The position numbers and the translations under genes are program-made. From the NCBI GenBank assembly GCA_024686085.1, contig JAIBDT010000006.1, positions 1 to 64,000 on the forward strand: a DNA stretch of 64,000 bases, read 5' to 3'. Numbering within the stretch: position 1 is the first letter of the stretch; every line of letters starts with the position of its first letter. A model generated the notes under the pieces. That model made no database searches. It was not told the origin of the DNA and was given only the letters and a program-made list of their open reading frames with translations. This document shows positions 8,304 through 20,009 of this stretch, piece by piece. The DNA is from Loktanella sp. (GTDB taxonomy: Bacteria > Pseudomonadota > Alphaproteobacteria > Rhodobacterales > Rhodobacteraceae).

Positions 8304-11300
8304 ATGGATACGGATGAGAGCACGGCAAAACCAAAGGGTCGCTACCGGCGACCGTTTTGGCATGTGTTACGCGGTGCAGGGCTGATCGCAATCCTTCCGG
8401 TGATATTTACGGGTGTCGCGCTGGTTTTGCTGATTGACCGCGATATCGATGCCCCAAGATGGTTGCAGACCCGCATCGAGGCCCGCGCCTCTGACATGAT
8501 GCAAGGCGGCGCGCTGGTTTTTGAAAGCATTTACATCAACGTAGGCCGTGATCTTCATCCACGTGTACGGCTGGTCGAGACTGCGATTTCGGATGCAAAC
8601 GGCGTGCTGGTCGCCCGTATTCCGTCAATCGAGGGGGTGATGTCGCCGCGTGGCGTCCTGTTCGAGGGCAGTGTTTTGATGCAGGACGTGGCCTTGCAAG
8701 GCGCGCAGATAAATCTGACGCGCGCTAAAGGCGGGTCCTTCGCATTTGCTTTTGGCGATGGCGGGCTGAACACCGCCCCGTCTTTCGCGGCTCTGTTAGA
8801 CCAAAGTGATCAGGTTTTCGAGCAACCAGCCTTGGCCGCACTGGAACAGATTCGCGCGACGGGATTGGTCGTTAACTACACCGATATCCGCGCAGGCCGC
8901 AGTTGGACGGTGGATGGAGGCGTGATTGATCTGGATCTGAGGGGCGACAAAACCTCTGTTCTGGGTGACTTCGCGGTCCTGTCGGGCGGCGCCGGCATTA
9001 CCCGTTTGACGTTTCAATACGACAGCCCGCGCGGCGCCCGTGAGGCAAATATCGCGGTTTCGGTCTCGGACGCGCGTGCGCGTGACATTGGCAGTCAATC
9101 CCAAGCGATGCGCTGGCTGTCGGATGTGGATGCGCCCATTTCGGTTGCGATGCGCACAACCTTGGACGCGGAAGGTGCACTGGGCCCATTAAGTGCCACG
9201 CTTGAGTTAGGACGCGGTGCTTTGCAGCCCAATGCCGCGACGGATCCTTTGGCGTTTGACAGCGCAAATACATATTTGACCTACGACCCCAGCAGTCACT
9301 TGATCAGCTTTGACCAAATCGAAGTTATGGCGCCTGCAGGGCGCGTCGCCGCGACGGGCCGTGCTTATCTGCGTGATTTTGATGAGGGCGTGCCGCAAGC
9401 GCTTGTGGCGCAATTCAATTTTACTGACCTCGTTCTGGCCGCTGGCGGGTTATACCACGACGGGCTGACTGTGCCGCCGTTGTCCGCCGACTTGCGTTTG
9501 CGGTTTGACCCATTTGCTGTCGAAATCGGCCAAGTTGCGATGGTAGAGGGCGATACCCATCTTGTTGCAAGCGGACATGTGACGGCAGCCCCTGAGGGCT
9601 GGCAGGTATCATTGAACGCCACTGTTGATGAAGTATCTCCGTCGCGGGTGGTCGAACTATGGCCTGCCGCAGTCAAGCCGGGAAGCCGTCAATGGCTATT
9701 GGATAACGTCAGCAGTGGCGTCCTGACCGATACCCGCGTTGATCTGCGTGCCACCCAAGGCCAAAAGCCCGTCATTGCGGTCCGCTATGAATTCTCCGAT
9801 GCGACGGCGCGGTTCATGCGATCTATGCCATTGATGCAAGGCGCGAGCGGCGTTGGTGTCATTCAAGACAACCAGATGATCCTTGCGCTTGATCAGGGCC
9901 GCGTCCCTGCGCCACAAGGCGGATCGGTTGATTTGAGAGGATCGTCCCTGGTGATCTTGGACACCCGGGTACGCGGCGGTGACGCAAAACTTGATCTGCA
10001 CATGGATGGCACGATTACCGCGACACTTGCTTTGCTCGATCAAGAGCCGTTCCGCTTTATCAGTAAAGCTGGGCAAGTTGTCAGCCTCGCAGATGGGCGC
10101 GCTGTTGTGCAGGGCGATTTGCAGTTTCCGTTACGCAAAGGCGGGTCACCCAGTGACGTCCAGTTTGATATTACCGCCCAATTGCGCAATGTCCGCAGTG
10201 ATACGCTGATTAAAGGGCGCCGTTTGACCGCATCCAAGCTGGATCTGACTGCCAACCGTGAGGGATTGCAGATCGGCGGGCCTGTCAGGTTGGACGGAAT
10301 CGCTGCAAACGGCACGTGGACCCAAGCCTTTGGTGCCGCTGCAGTGGGACGCTCTCGCTTGGTCTCAAATGTGACCTTGTCACAGGAGTTTTTGGATACC
10401 TTTAATATTTCTTTGCCGCCGGGATCAGTGTCTGGTCAGGGGCGGGGGGATTTGTCGGTTGATCTGGTCAAAGGCCAAGCCCCCGAATTTCGCCTGACGT
10501 CTGACCTGCGCGGGATCGTCGTAGGCTTGCCGTCCTTGGGTTGGCGCAAAGGGGCAAACGAGCGGGGTGGCTTGACCGTTGTAGGTGCGCTGGGGGACGT
10601 GCCGCGCGTTGATACTCTTGAAATCAGCGGCGGCGGTATGGATGCCAAGGGCGCGATTTCACTGACATCTGACGGGGCGTTGAATGAGGCAAAGTTTTCG
10701 CAAGTCCGTATCGGTAACTGGCTGAACGCGCCGATCACGATTGCAGGGCGCGGCAAAGGCCGCCCTGTGGGTGTGACGATCAGCGGCGGTGCGCTTGACC
10801 TGCGCGGTGCGGCGTTCGGCGGCAACAGCGGTGGGGCATCAGCCGCTGGCCCGATGACATTGCGTTTGGACAGATTGCAGATCACAGAAGGGATCGCTTT
10901 GCGCGACTTTCGGGGCAATTTTGGCGGGCAGGGCGGCTTTTCGGGTGAATTTACGGGCAAGGTCAATGGTGGCCCGTCTATTCGCGGGACTATCGTGCCG
11001 CAAAATGGACGATCCGCAGTGCGTCTACAATCAGATGATGCGGGTGGCGTTGTGGGGGCTGCGGGCTTTGTGAAAAATGGGACTGGCGGGGTTTTGGACC
11101 TGACGATGTTGCCTGTCGGGGCGGTGGGCACGTTTGACGGCACATTGTCCGTGCGCGGTTTGCGGGTACGCGATGCGCCCTCGATAGCGGCCCTACTCGA
11201 CGCGATCAGTGTGGCGGGGCTGTTGCGCCAACTTGACGGGCAGGGCCTTGCCTTTGACGAGGTTGACGCGAAATTCCGCCTGAGCCCGTCCCAAGTGATC

Positions 11301-11585
11301 GTGACCGAGGCCAGTGCCGTCGGGCCGAGTTTGGGTATTTCGCTGGATGGCATTTATCAGCTCGCCAGCAAGCAAATCGACTTTCAGGGTGTGATTTCAC
11401 CGTTTTATTTGCTCAACGGCATCGGGTCATTCTTGACGCGCAAGGGCGAAGGTTTAATTGGGTTCAACTTTAACCTTGCGGGTAGTGCTGCTTCGCCAGA
11501 AGTAAGTGTCAATCCACTGTCGGCGCTGACCCCCGGCATGTTCCGCGAAATTTTCCGCCGCCCCCCACCTGAGGTGTCCCAGTGA
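8304..11585 (+). CDS. Large AsmA-like/DUF3971 (YhdP-type) envelope protein
   Basis: About 1090 aa with N-terminal TM and an AsmA-like C-terminus ([55 protein letters not shown]). Confidence 0.85.
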   Translation: MDTDESTAKPKGRYRRPFWHVLRGAGLIAILPVIFTGVALVLLIDRDIDAPRWLQTRIEARASDMMQGGALVFESIYINVGRDLHPRVRLVETAISDANGVLVARIPSIEGVMSPRGVLFEGSVLMQDVALQGAQINLTRAKGGSFAFAFGDGGLNTAPSFAALLDQSDQVFEQPALAALEQIRATGLVVNYTDIRAGRSWTVDGGVIDLDLRGDKTSVLGDFAVLSGGAGITRLTFQYDSPRGAREANIAVSVSDARARDIGSQSQAMRWLSDVDAPISVAMRTTLDAEGALGPLSATLELGRGALQPNAATDPLAFDSANTYLTYDPSSHLISFDQIEVMAPAGRVAATGRAYLRDFDEGVPQALVAQFNFTDLVLAAGGLYHDGLTVPPLSADLRLRFDPFAVEIGQVAMVEGDTHLVASGHVTAAPEGWQVSLNATVDEVSPSRVVELWPAAVKPGSRQWLLDNVSSGVLTDTRVDLRATQGQKPVIAVRYEFSDATARFMRSMPLMQGASGVGVIQDNQMILALDQGRVPAPQGGSVDLRGSSLVILDTRVRGGDAKLDLHMDGTITATLALLDQEPFRFISKAGQVVSLADGRAVVQGDLQFPLRKGGSPSDVQFDITAQLRNVRSDTLIKGRRLTASKLDLTANREGLQIGGPVRLDGIAANGTWTQAFGAAAVGRSRLVSNVTLSQEFLDTFNISLPPGSVSGQGRGDLSVDLVKGQAPEFRLTSDLRGIVVGLPSLGWRKGANERGGLTVVGALGDVPRVDTLEISGGGMDAKGAISLTSDGALNEAKFSQVRIGNWLNAPITIAGRGKGRPVGVTISGGALDLRGAAFGGNSGGASAAGPMTLRLDRLQITEGIALRDFRGNFGGQGGFSGEFTGKVNGGPSIRGTIVPQNGRSAVRLQSDDAGGVVGAAGFVKNGTGGVLDLTMLPVGAVGTFDGTLSVRGLRVRDAPSIAALLDAISVAGLLRQLDGQGLAFDEVDAKFRLSPSQVIVTEASAVGPSLGISLDGIYQLASKQIDFQGVISPFYLLNGIGSFLTRKGEGLIGFNFNLAGSAASPEVSVNPLSALTPGMFREIFRRPPPEVSQ

Positions 11586-12628
11586 AGCTATCTGATTTTG
11601 ACTTTAATCTGCCCGAAGACCTGATTGCCGTACGGCCAGCCAGACCCCGCACGTCGGCCAAATTACTGGTGGCACAGGGTGACCAGATTGCCGACCATCA
11701 TGTGTCGGACCTGCCCGATTTTCTGCGCGCAGGCGACGTTTTGGTGTTGAACGATACCAAGGTTATTCCCGCGCGGCTGTTCGGGCTGCGCCACCGTGAC
11801 GGCGAGTTTGGCCTGACCGCAGCAAAGATGGACGTGACGTTGCTTGATCCGCGCAGCGACGGGACGTGGTCGGCAATGATCAAACCGTTGCGCAAGGTGA
11901 ATGACGGCGAAGAGATCGTCTTTTCGGACGCATTGTCGGCAACTGTGATAAGCCGCGCCGACGGGCAGGCACAATTACAGTTCAATCTGACGGGCGACGA
12001 CTTTGACGCGGCGTTGAATGCGGTGGGTGCAATGCCGTTGCCACCTTATATTGCGGCGAAACGTCCCGCCGATGAGGCCGACAAGACTGACTATCAAACA
12101 CATTGGGCAAAACATTCAGGTGCGGTGGCCGCACCTACGGCCTCGCTTCACTTTGACGGTGCGTTGCTGGACCAATTGGCAGGCATGGGCGTGGAATTTG
12201 TACATGTGACCTTGCATGTGGGCGCAGGCACGTTCCTACCTGTCAAAGTAGACGATATCGCAACCCATAAGATGCACGCGGAATGGGGCGAGGTCACAGC
12301 AGAGGCCGCAGCACAGATCGGACAAGCCAAGGCCGAAGGGCGGCGCGTCATTCCAGTGGGGACCACAGCGTTGCGTCTGATCGAAAGTGCGGCACGGTCA
12401 GGGCAAATCGCACCTTGGGAGGGCGAGACCGATATCTTCATCACGCCCGGATTCCAGTTCCAAGTGGCTGACGGGTTGATGACAAACTTTCACCTGCCCA
12501 AATCGACCTTGATGATGTTGGTCTCTGCAATGATGGGCGTGGATGCGGTCAAGCGGATATACGCCCATGCGATTAACCAGAAATACAGGTTTTTTTCATA
12601 CGGAGACTCATCGCTTTTGCTGCCCTAA
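11582..12628 (+). CDS. queA: S-adenosylmethionine:tRNA ribosyltransferase-isomerase
   Basis: [23 protein letters not shown]..., [31 protein letters not shown]. Confidence 0.97.
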   Translation: MKLSDFDFNLPEDLIAVRPARPRTSAKLLVAQGDQIADHHVSDLPDFLRAGDVLVLNDTKVIPARLFGLRHRDGEFGLTAAKMDVTLLDPRSDGTWSAMIKPLRKVNDGEEIVFSDALSATVISRADGQAQLQFNLTGDDFDAALNAVGAMPLPPYIAAKRPADEADKTDYQTHWAKHSGAVAAPTASLHFDGALLDQLAGMGVEFVHVTLHVGAGTFLPVKVDDIATHKMHAEWGEVTAEAAAQIGQAKAEGRRVIPVGTTALRLIESAARSGQIAPWEGETDIFITPGFQFQVADGLMTNFHLPKSTLMMLVSAMMGVDAVKRIYAHAINQKYRFFSYGDSSLLLP

Positions 12629-12726
12629 CAACGCAATGGCGGTCTTGCCATTGCGTATGTCGCAACGAGCGCTTTCGATTGCCAAAGTTCACTGCTAGGG
12701 GTGGGGACTAATTTCGTTAAAGGACG

Positions 12727-13998
12727 ATGTCGATGTTACAAGTCATGAGCGGTTCGTGGGCACTATATTTGGGCATGTTCATGCTTATGATCGGCAATGG
12801 CCTGCAAGGGACTTTGCTAGGTCTGCGCGGTGACTTGGAAGGGTTTAGCACCTTTGCGCTTTCGATTATTATGTCCGCGTATTTTGTGGGTTTCCTCTTT
12901 AGTTCGCGCATGACGCCACAGATGATCAGGCGCGTCGGACACGTGCGGGTGTTTGCGGCGCTTGGGTCGACGATTTCAGCCGTTTTGATCCTGTATCCTG
13001 TGCTGGTCGAGCCTTGGGCCTGGGCACTGGGACGTGTCATCATCGGGTTTTGTTTCTGCGGCGTTTATGTGACCGCGGAAAGCTGGTTGAATGACGCATC
13101 GACCAACGCGACGCGCGGCAAAGCCCTGTCGATATACCTGATGGTGCAAATGGCAGGCATCGTGGCAGCGCAATACATCGTGTCACAGGGGGATATTTCG
13201 GGCTACGCGCTATTCATTATCCCGTCCGTGCTCGTCTCAATGGCATTTGCACCAATTTTGCTATCAGTGCGGCCAACACCGCAATTTGCACAGACCAAAC
13301 CCATGACAATCCGTCGCTTGATCGAAGCATCTCCACTGGGATGTGTGGGCATGTTCTTGCTGGGCGGCGTGTTTTCTGCGCAGTTCGGGATGTCAGCGGT
13401 TTACGGGTCGCAGATTGGTCTTACTGTTGGTCAGATTTCGTTGTTTGTATCTGTGATCTATATCGCGGCTTTGGTTGCGCAATATCCGATTGGATGGATC
13501 TCGGATCACATCGACCGTCGTATCCTAATTCTATTGGTTGGTTTTGTAGGAGGCTTCGGCGCGTTGGTCGCCTATTTTATCCCTGGAAACTTTGGCGTGA
13601 TCTTGTTCAGCGCGGCAATTCTGGGCGGGACATCTAACCCGCTTTACGCTTTGCTGATTGCCTATACGAACGACTATCTTGAGCGTGAAGACATGGCAGC
13701 GGCCTCTGGTGGCTTGCTTTTCATCAACGGGATTGGCGCGATTGCTGGGCCATTGATCGTGGGTTGGATGATGGAGACTTTGGGCGCCAACGGGTTTTGG
13801 ATGTTCTCATCAATCTTGATGTTCTTGGTTGGCTTCTACGCTCTTTACCGGATGACACGTCGTAGCCGTTCCGATTTGGATACTGACGGGGTTTCCTATG
13901 TCGCGGTGTCGTCGTCAGCCTCGCCCGTTTTGGTCGAAGTTGCACAAGAAGCCTATGTTGACGCGGAAATCGAAGAAGAGAGCCAAGCCAACGCTTAG
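12727..13998 (+). CDS. MFS transporter
   Basis: 423 aa, about 12 hydrophobic segments, YcaD-like MFS sequence. Confidence 0.92.
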   Translation: MSMLQVMSGSWALYLGMFMLMIGNGLQGTLLGLRGDLEGFSTFALSIIMSAYFVGFLFSSRMTPQMIRRVGHVRVFAALGSTISAVLILYPVLVEPWAWALGRVIIGFCFCGVYVTAESWLNDASTNATRGKALSIYLMVQMAGIVAAQYIVSQGDISGYALFIIPSVLVSMAFAPILLSVRPTPQFAQTKPMTIRRLIEASPLGCVGMFLLGGVFSAQFGMSAVYGSQIGLTVGQISLFVSVIYIAALVAQYPIGWISDHIDRRILILLVGFVGGFGALVAYFIPGNFGVILFSAAILGGTSNPLYALLIAYTNDYLEREDMAAASGGLLFINGIGAIAGPLIVGWMMETLGANGFWMFSSILMFLVGFYALYRMTRRSRSDLDTDGVSYVAVSSSASPVLVEVAQEAYVDAEIEEESQANA

Positions 13999-14058
13999 TG
14001 CTTGCCACAATGGGATAGGTCTGTTTGGATTTGCCCTAGACGGCAGGGAGGAAAGCAC

Positions 14059-14637
14059 GTGGAAATTGCCAAGCAGATACGGGACTTTTGGTTAGACGAG
14101 GTTGGGCCAAAGGGCTGGTACGTAGTTGACGATACACTTGACCAATCGATCCGTGACCGGTTTCTGCATGTCTGGGAAGAAGCCATAGAAGGGGGCTGCG
14201 GCCTTTGGCTAACGGATCCGAAAGGGGCTTTGGCCTATCTGATCCTGACCGACCAGTTCCCGCGCAACATGTTCCGTGGGGACGGGCGATCTTTTGCAAC
14301 TGATAGATCGGCACGTGCGGCCGCCAAAGCGGCGATTGATCGGGATTGGGACCGCGCTATTGGTGAACCCGCCCGCCAGTTTTTTTATATGCCTTTGATG
14401 CACTCCGAGAACCTTGTGGATCAAGATCGTGGCGTACGTTTGATCCATTCGCGGCTGGAAAACGAGGGCGGCAGCACACTTGTGCACGCAAAGGTTCACC
14501 GTTCAATCATTCGCCAATTCGGACGCTTCCCGTTCCGAAATGCGGTGCTTGACCGTACCACGACCCAAGCTGAGCAGCAGTTCATGGATGATGGGGGCTA
14601 TGGTGCCGCGTTTCGGTTGTTTTCTGACGCTGGGTAA
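14059..14637 (+). CDS. DUF924 family protein
   Basis: FWLDEVGPKGWYVVDDTLDQSIRDRF...LILTDQFPRNMFRG. GTG start at 14059 preceded by AGGGAGG. Confidence 0.88.
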   Translation: MEIAKQIRDFWLDEVGPKGWYVVDDTLDQSIRDRFLHVWEEAIEGGCGLWLTDPKGALAYLILTDQFPRNMFRGDGRSFATDRSARAAAKAAIDRDWDRAIGEPARQFFYMPLMHSENLVDQDRGVRLIHSRLENEGGSTLVHAKVHRSIIRQFGRFPFRNAVLDRTTTQAEQQFMDDGGYGAAFRLFSDAG

Positions 14638-14739
14638 CGACAGGTTCCGAAAATGGATAGCAGCCATGCATAATGGTCACTAGAGGTCTGTCAAAAAGTA
14701 GTTTAACATCAAACTAATTTTACACTTGGAGGACGAAGA

Positions 14740-16134
14740 ATGGCCGCGAAGAACTTTGATCTGATCGTGATTGGGGCTGGCCCTGGTGGCTATGTTGCGG
14801 CAATTCGTGCTGCCCAACTTGGAATGAACGTCGCTATTGTTGAACGTGAAAACATGGGTGGCATTTGTTTGAACTGGGGCTGTATCCCGACCAAGGCGCT
14901 GCTGCGATCTTCCGAAGTTTACCACCTGATGCACCGCGCAAAAGAGTTTGGCCTGTCCGTTGAAAAGCCGAATTTTGATTTGGGAGAGGTCGTGAAGCGC
15001 AGCCGTAAAGTTGCGGGCCAATTGTCAGGCGGCATCAGCCATTTGATGAAGAAAAACAAGGTCACGACCTTTATGGGGTCGGCGAAATTGGCGGGCAAAG
15101 GCAAGGTTTCTGTGACCACCGACAAAGGTGTCGAAGATCTGACGGCCAAGAATATCGTTCTGGCTACGGGTGCGCGGGCGCGTGAACTACCGGGGCTAGA
15201 GGCCGACGGCAAAATGGTCTGGACCTACCGCCATGCCTTGCAACCTCCTCACATGCCAAAGAAGTTGTTGGTTATTGGCTCGGGTGCGATTGGCATCGAA
15301 TTTGCCAGCTTTTACAATACGATGGGTGCAGACACGACTGTGGTCGAGGTCATGGACCGCGTGCTGCCAGTCGAAGACGCCGAGATCTCGGCATTCGCCA
15401 AAAAGCAGTTCGTTAAGCAAGGCATGAAGATCATGGAAAAAGCCATGGTCAAGCAACTTGATCGCGGCAAAGGCACTGTCACGGCCCATATCGAAGTTGG
15501 CGGCAAAGTTGAAAAGCACGAGTTTGATACCGTGATTTCCGCAGTCGGTATCGTCGGTAATTGTGAGGACCTCGGCCTTGAAGAGTTGGGCGTCAAAATT
15601 GACCGCACCCACGTTGTGACCGATGAATTCTGTCGCACGGGCGTTGAAGGCCTGTATGCGATTGGCGATATTGCTGGTGCCCCTTGGCTGGCACATAAAG
15701 CATCCCACGAAGGTGTGATGGTCGCCGAATTGATGGCTGGCATGCATGCACATCCGGTCAAGCCGGAAAGCATCGCAGGCTGCACCTATTGCCATCCGCA
15801 AGTCGCGTCCGTTGGCTATACCGAAGCGAAAGCCAAGGAACTGGGTTTTGAGATCAAAGTGGGCCGCTTCCCGTTCATCGGCAACGGCAAAGCCATCGCG
15901 CTTGGTGAACCCGAAGGCATGGTTAAGACTGTGTTTGACGCGAAAACAGGCGAGCTGTTGGGCGCGCATATGGTCGGGGCTGAAGTCACCGAGCTGATTC
16001 AAGGCTATGTCGTGGGGCGCCAGTTGGAAACGACGGAAGAAGACCTAATGAACACCGTCTTCCCGCACCCGACATTGTCGGAAATGATGCATGAAAGCGT
16101 GTTGGACGCATACGGACGCGTCATCCACATGTAA
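14740..16134 (+). CDS. lpdA: Dihydrolipoyl dehydrogenase
   Basis: FAD motif IGAGPGGYVAAIRAAQLG, redox disulfide GGICLNWGCIPTKALL, C-terminal HPHPTLSE-like segment (FPHPTLSEMMHE). Confidence 0.97.
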   Translation: MAAKNFDLIVIGAGPGGYVAAIRAAQLGMNVAIVERENMGGICLNWGCIPTKALLRSSEVYHLMHRAKEFGLSVEKPNFDLGEVVKRSRKVAGQLSGGISHLMKKNKVTTFMGSAKLAGKGKVSVTTDKGVEDLTAKNIVLATGARARELPGLEADGKMVWTYRHALQPPHMPKKLLVIGSGAIGIEFASFYNTMGADTTVVEVMDRVLPVEDAEISAFAKKQFVKQGMKIMEKAMVKQLDRGKGTVTAHIEVGGKVEKHEFDTVISAVGIVGNCEDLGLEELGVKIDRTHVVTDEFCRTGVEGLYAIGDIAGAPWLAHKASHEGVMVAELMAGMHAHPVKPESIAGCTYCHPQVASVGYTEAKAKELGFEIKVGRFPFIGNGKAIALGEPEGMVKTVFDAKTGELLGAHMVGAEVTELIQGYVVGRQLETTEEDLMNTVFPHPTLSEMMHESVLDAYGRVIHM

Positions 16135-16155
16135 TCTGCTTGCAGCTAAGAACGG

Positions 16156-16189
16156 AAAAGCCCGTCCCGTCATGGGGGCGGGCTTTTTT
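16156..16189 (+). terminator. Rho-independent terminator downstream of lpdA
   Basis: AAAAGCCCGTCCC-GTCAT-GGGGGCGGGCTTTTTT. Confidence 0.9.
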
Positions 16190-16198
16190 GTCGTTAAT

Positions 16199-16213
16199 GT
16201 TCGCTTAATGTTC
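16199..16213 (+). promoter_or_regulatory. LexA (SOS) box upstream of uvrA
   Basis: GTTC-GCTTAAT-GTTC, exact alphaproteobacterial GTTC-N7-GTTC arrangement, 68 bp upstream of the uvrA start. Confidence 0.85.
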
Positions 16214-16280
16214 TCTTTCTGCTATGGCAATTGGCATTGTTCGGGTTATGTAAGTCTGGACCATTTGCGGGGGCTAATCA

Positions 16281-19136
16281 GTGGCTGAGTTGAAGAACAT
16301 CGAAGTGCGCGGCGCGCGCGAGCATAACCTTAAAAATATCGACGTGGATATTCCGCGCGATAAGTTGGTTGTGATCACTGGCCTGTCGGGGTCGGGGAAA
16401 TCGAGCCTTGCCTTTGATACGATTTATGCCGAAGGGCAGCGGCGCTATGTCGAAAGTCTTAGCGCCTATGCGCGCCAATTCCTTGATATGATGGAAAAAC
16501 CTGACGTTGATCATATCTCGGGCCTATCGCCTGCGATCTCGATCGAGCAGAAAACCACCAGCAAAAACCCGCGCTCGACTGTTGGCACGATCACCGAGAT
16601 TTACGACTATCTGCGCCTGCTGTTCGCCCGCGTTGGCACACCCTATTCGCCCGCAACAGGCAAGCCAATTGAAGCCCAACAAGTGCAAGACATGGTTGAC
16701 CGCGTCATGGCATTGCCTGAGGGGACGCGCGGCTACATGTTGGCCCCGATTGTGCGTGACCGCAAAGGTGAATACCGCAAGGAATTTCTAGAACTGCGCA
16801 AGGCCGGCTTTCAACGCGTGAAGGTCGACGGCACGTTTCATGAATTAGACGAACCGCCAACACTGGATAAAAAACTGCGTCACGATATCGACGTGGTTGT
16901 GGACCGGATCGTGGTGCGCGAAGGTCTGGAAACACGCCTTGCCGACAGTTTCCGTACAGCCCTTGATCTCGCCGACGGGATCACGGTTCTTGAAACGGCC
17001 CCAGCCGAAGGCGACCCAGAGCGGTTGACGTTTTCCGAGAAATTTGCATGTCCTGTCAGTGGCTTCACGATCCCCGAGATTGAGCCGCGCTTGTTTTCAT
17101 TCAACGCGCCATTCGGGGCTTGTCCCAGCTGTGACGGCCTTGGGGTTGAGCTGTTTTTCGACGAAAATCTTGTGGTCCCTGATGTGACGCTCAAGATTGC
17201 CGACGGGGCATTGGCCCCTTGGCGCAAAGGGAAAAGCCCGTATTTTCTACAAACCATCGAGTCGATTGCCAAACACTACGGCTTTAACAAAAACGCCCGC
17301 TGGAAAGATCTCGACCCAAAGGTCCAAGAGGTGTTCCTGCGCGGCTCTGGTAAAGAAGAGATCAAGTTCCGCTACGACGAAGGTGGCCGCGTCTATCAGG
17401 TTGAACGCGCATTCGAAGGCGTGATCCCCAACATGGAACGCCGCTATCGCGAGACCGATAGCAACTGGATTCGCGAAGAATTCGAAGCCTACCAGAACAA
17501 CCGCCATTGTGCGGATTGCGGCGGCTTCCGTTTGCGCCAAGAGGCCTTGGCGGTGCGCATCGGTGACAAACATGTGGGCCATGTTGTGCAACTGTCGATC
17601 AAGGAAGCCTATGATTGGTGTCTGGCCGTCCCCGAGAGCCTGACCAAGCAGAAAAACGAAATCGGCAAAGCAATTTTGAAAGAAATTCGCGAACGCTTGG
17701 GGTTCTTGAACAACGTCGGTTTGGAATACCTGTCCCTCAGCCGTAATTCTGGTACGTTGTCAGGTGGTGAAAGCCAGCGGATCAGGCTTGCTAGCCAGAT
17801 CGGGTCGGGGCTGACTGGGGTTTTGTATGTCCTCGACGAGCCGTCGATTGGCCTACACCAGCGTGACAATGACCGCTTGCTGACAACGCTGAAAAACCTG
17901 CGCGACCAAGGCAATACTGTGATTGTGGTTGAACACGACGAAGAAGCCATTCGCGAGGCCGATTATGTCTTTGATATCGGACCTGGGGCAGGGGTGCACG
18001 GTGGCCAAGTCGTGGCGGAAGGTACGCCTGCAGAAATCATGGCGAACCCGAAATCCGTGACAGGTCAATACCTTACCGGCGCGTTGCAGATCGAAGTGCC
18101 TGCCAAACGGCGCAAAGGGTCAAAGAAAAAACTGACCGTTGTGAAGGCCACGGGCAACAACCTGCAAAACGTCACGGTGGACTATCCGCTGGGACAATTC
18201 GTCTGTGTCACGGGCGTGTCGGGTGGCGGGAAATCGACGCTGACGATTGAGACGTTGTTCAAGAACGCGTCGATGAAACTGAATGGCGCACGTCAGACCC
18301 CTGCGCCTTGCGAGACCATCAAGGGGTTCGAACATCTTGATAAGGTCATCGACATTGATCAGCGCCCGATTGGTCGCACACCGCGTTCCAACCCCGCGAC
18401 TTATACGGGGGCATTCACGCCGATCCGTGACTGGTTTGCAGGCCTGCCAGAGTCTAAGGCACGTGGCTATAAACCCGGTCGGTTTAGCTTTAACGTAAAG
18501 GGTGGGCGCTGCGAAGCTTGTCAGGGCGACGGTGTGATCAAGATCGAGATGCACTTCTTGCCCGACGTCTATGTGACCTGCGAAACCTGCAAGGGCGCAC
18601 GGTATAACCGCGAGACGCTAGAGATTAAATTCAAAGGCAAATCCATTGCCGATGTGCTTGATATGACGGTTGAAGACGCGCAAACTTTCTTTACCGCCGT
18701 CCCCTCGATCCGCACAAAAATGGACGCGCTGATGCGGGTTGGGCTTGGCTATATCAAGGTGGGTCAACAAGCGACGACGCTGTCGGGCGGCGAGGCGCAG
18801 CGGGTCAAGCTGTCCAAAGAACTTGCGCGGCAATCAACGGGCCGCACGCTGTATATTTTGGACGAACCGACAACGGGCCTGCACTTTGAAGATGTGCGTA
18901 AGCTGTTGGAAGTGTTGCATGAACTTGTCGATCAGGGGAACTCTGTTGTGGTGATCGAACACAACCTAGACGTCGTGAAAACCGCCGACCATATCATCGA
19001 TATTGGCCCTGAAGGCGGGGACGGCGGCGGACAGGTCGTGGCAACGGGCACACCCGAAGAAGTGGCCGAAGTGGCACAAAGCCACACCGGTCGCTACCTC
19101 AAGGAAATGCTGAAACCAAAGGTCGCGGCTGAATGA
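16281..19136 (+). CDS. uvrA: Excinuclease ABC subunit A
   Basis: 951 aa with two ABC ATPase halves ([37 protein letters not shown]), zinc-finger cysteines; GTG start. Confidence 0.98.
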   Translation: MAELKNIEVRGAREHNLKNIDVDIPRDKLVVITGLSGSGKSSLAFDTIYAEGQRRYVESLSAYARQFLDMMEKPDVDHISGLSPAISIEQKTTSKNPRSTVGTITEIYDYLRLLFARVGTPYSPATGKPIEAQQVQDMVDRVMALPEGTRGYMLAPIVRDRKGEYRKEFLELRKAGFQRVKVDGTFHELDEPPTLDKKLRHDIDVVVDRIVVREGLETRLADSFRTALDLADGITVLETAPAEGDPERLTFSEKFACPVSGFTIPEIEPRLFSFNAPFGACPSCDGLGVELFFDENLVVPDVTLKIADGALAPWRKGKSPYFLQTIESIAKHYGFNKNARWKDLDPKVQEVFLRGSGKEEIKFRYDEGGRVYQVERAFEGVIPNMERRYRETDSNWIREEFEAYQNNRHCADCGGFRLRQEALAVRIGDKHVGHVVQLSIKEAYDWCLAVPESLTKQKNEIGKAILKEIRERLGFLNNVGLEYLSLSRNSGTLSGGESQRIRLASQIGSGLTGVLYVLDEPSIGLHQRDNDRLLTTLKNLRDQGNTVIVVEHDEEAIREADYVFDIGPGAGVHGGQVVAEGTPAEIMANPKSVTGQYLTGALQIEVPAKRRKGSKKKLTVVKATGNNLQNVTVDYPLGQFVCVTGVSGGGKSTLTIETLFKNASMKLNGARQTPAPCETIKGFEHLDKVIDIDQRPIGRTPRSNPATYTGAFTPIRDWFAGLPESKARGYKPGRFSFNVKGGRCEACQGDGVIKIEMHFLPDVYVTCETCKGARYNRETLEIKFKGKSIADVLDMTVEDAQTFFTAVPSIRTKMDALMRVGLGYIKVGQQATTLSGGEAQRVKLSKELARQSTGRTLYILDEPTTGLHFEDVRKLLEVLHELVDQGNSVVVIEHNLDVVKTADHIIDIGPEGGDGGGQVVATGTPEEVAEVAQSHTGRYLKEMLKPKVAAE

Positions 19137-20009
19137 TTAGGTGCTGCGCCCGCGTTTTGCGAGGCGCGGCAACATCGCGGAGAAATCTCTGCCCAACCCG
19201 TCCTCATCCTCGACGAAGGTTTTGTAGAGGTCAGTGGCTGCATGCCCCAAAGGTGTGTCTGCATCCACGGCAGTGGCGGCCATCTGGGACAAGTTAAGGT
19301 CTTTCAGCATTAATTCCGCGGCAAATCCGGGGGTATAGTCGTTGTCAGCAGGGGACTTTGGCCCGATGCCTGGGGCTGGGCAATAGGCGTTCATCGACCA
19401 GCTATAGCCCGACGATGTAGACACAACATCGAACATGGCTTGACGATCAAGGCCTAGCTTGTCGGCCAAAGCGAAGGCCTCACAGGTGGCAATCATCGTC
19501 ACGCCAAGGATCATGTTGTTGCAGATTTTTGCGGCTTGTCCGTTGCCAGAAGGTCCACAATGCACAGCCTTTTGGCCCATAATATCAAATAGCGGATTTG
19601 CCTTCGCAAAGCCCGCCTCGGATCCGCCTGCCATAAAGGTCAGCGTGCCTGCGGAGGCACCACCAATCCCCCCCGACACAGGCGCGTCAACGGCAAGTAA
19701 TCCTGCATCTTCAGCAGCTTGCGCGACGTTTCGCGCACTTTCTACGTCAACAGTAGAGCAGTCCAGATGCAAGGCGCCAACATTCATCGCAGCGTGAATT
19801 TCGGCGGCGACGCTTTGCAGAATTGCTCCGTTTGGCAGCATGGTAATCACAACCTCGGCGCCTTGTGCTGCCTCGGCGGCACTTGCGACATTTGTGATCT
19901 CTGCCGGTTGGGCTACCATGTCGTAGCCAGCAACCTCATGTCCTGCGGCCACCAAATTTGCAGCCATTGGCGCGCCCATGTTTCCCAATCCGATAAAACC
20001 GATTTTCAT
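19137..20009 (-). CDS. mmsB: 3-hydroxyisobutyrate dehydrogenase
   Basis: MKIGFIGLGNMGAPMAANLVAAGHEVAGYD... DAPVSGGIGGASAGTLTFMAGG; valine-catabolism neighbours. Confidence 0.94.
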   Translation of the reverse strand: MKIGFIGLGNMGAPMAANLVAAGHEVAGYDMVAQPAEITNVASAAEAAQGAEVVITMLPNGAILQSVAAEIHAAMNVGALHLDCSTVDVESARNVAQAAEDAGLLAVDAPVSGGIGGASAGTLTFMAGGSEAGFAKANPLFDIMGQKAVHCGPSGNGQAAKICNNMILGVTMIATCEAFALADKLGLDRQAMFDVVSTSSGYSWSMNAYCPAPGIGPKSPADNDYTPGFAAELMLKDLNLSQMAATAVDADTPLGHAATDLYKTFVEDEDGLGRDFSAMLPRLAKRGRST

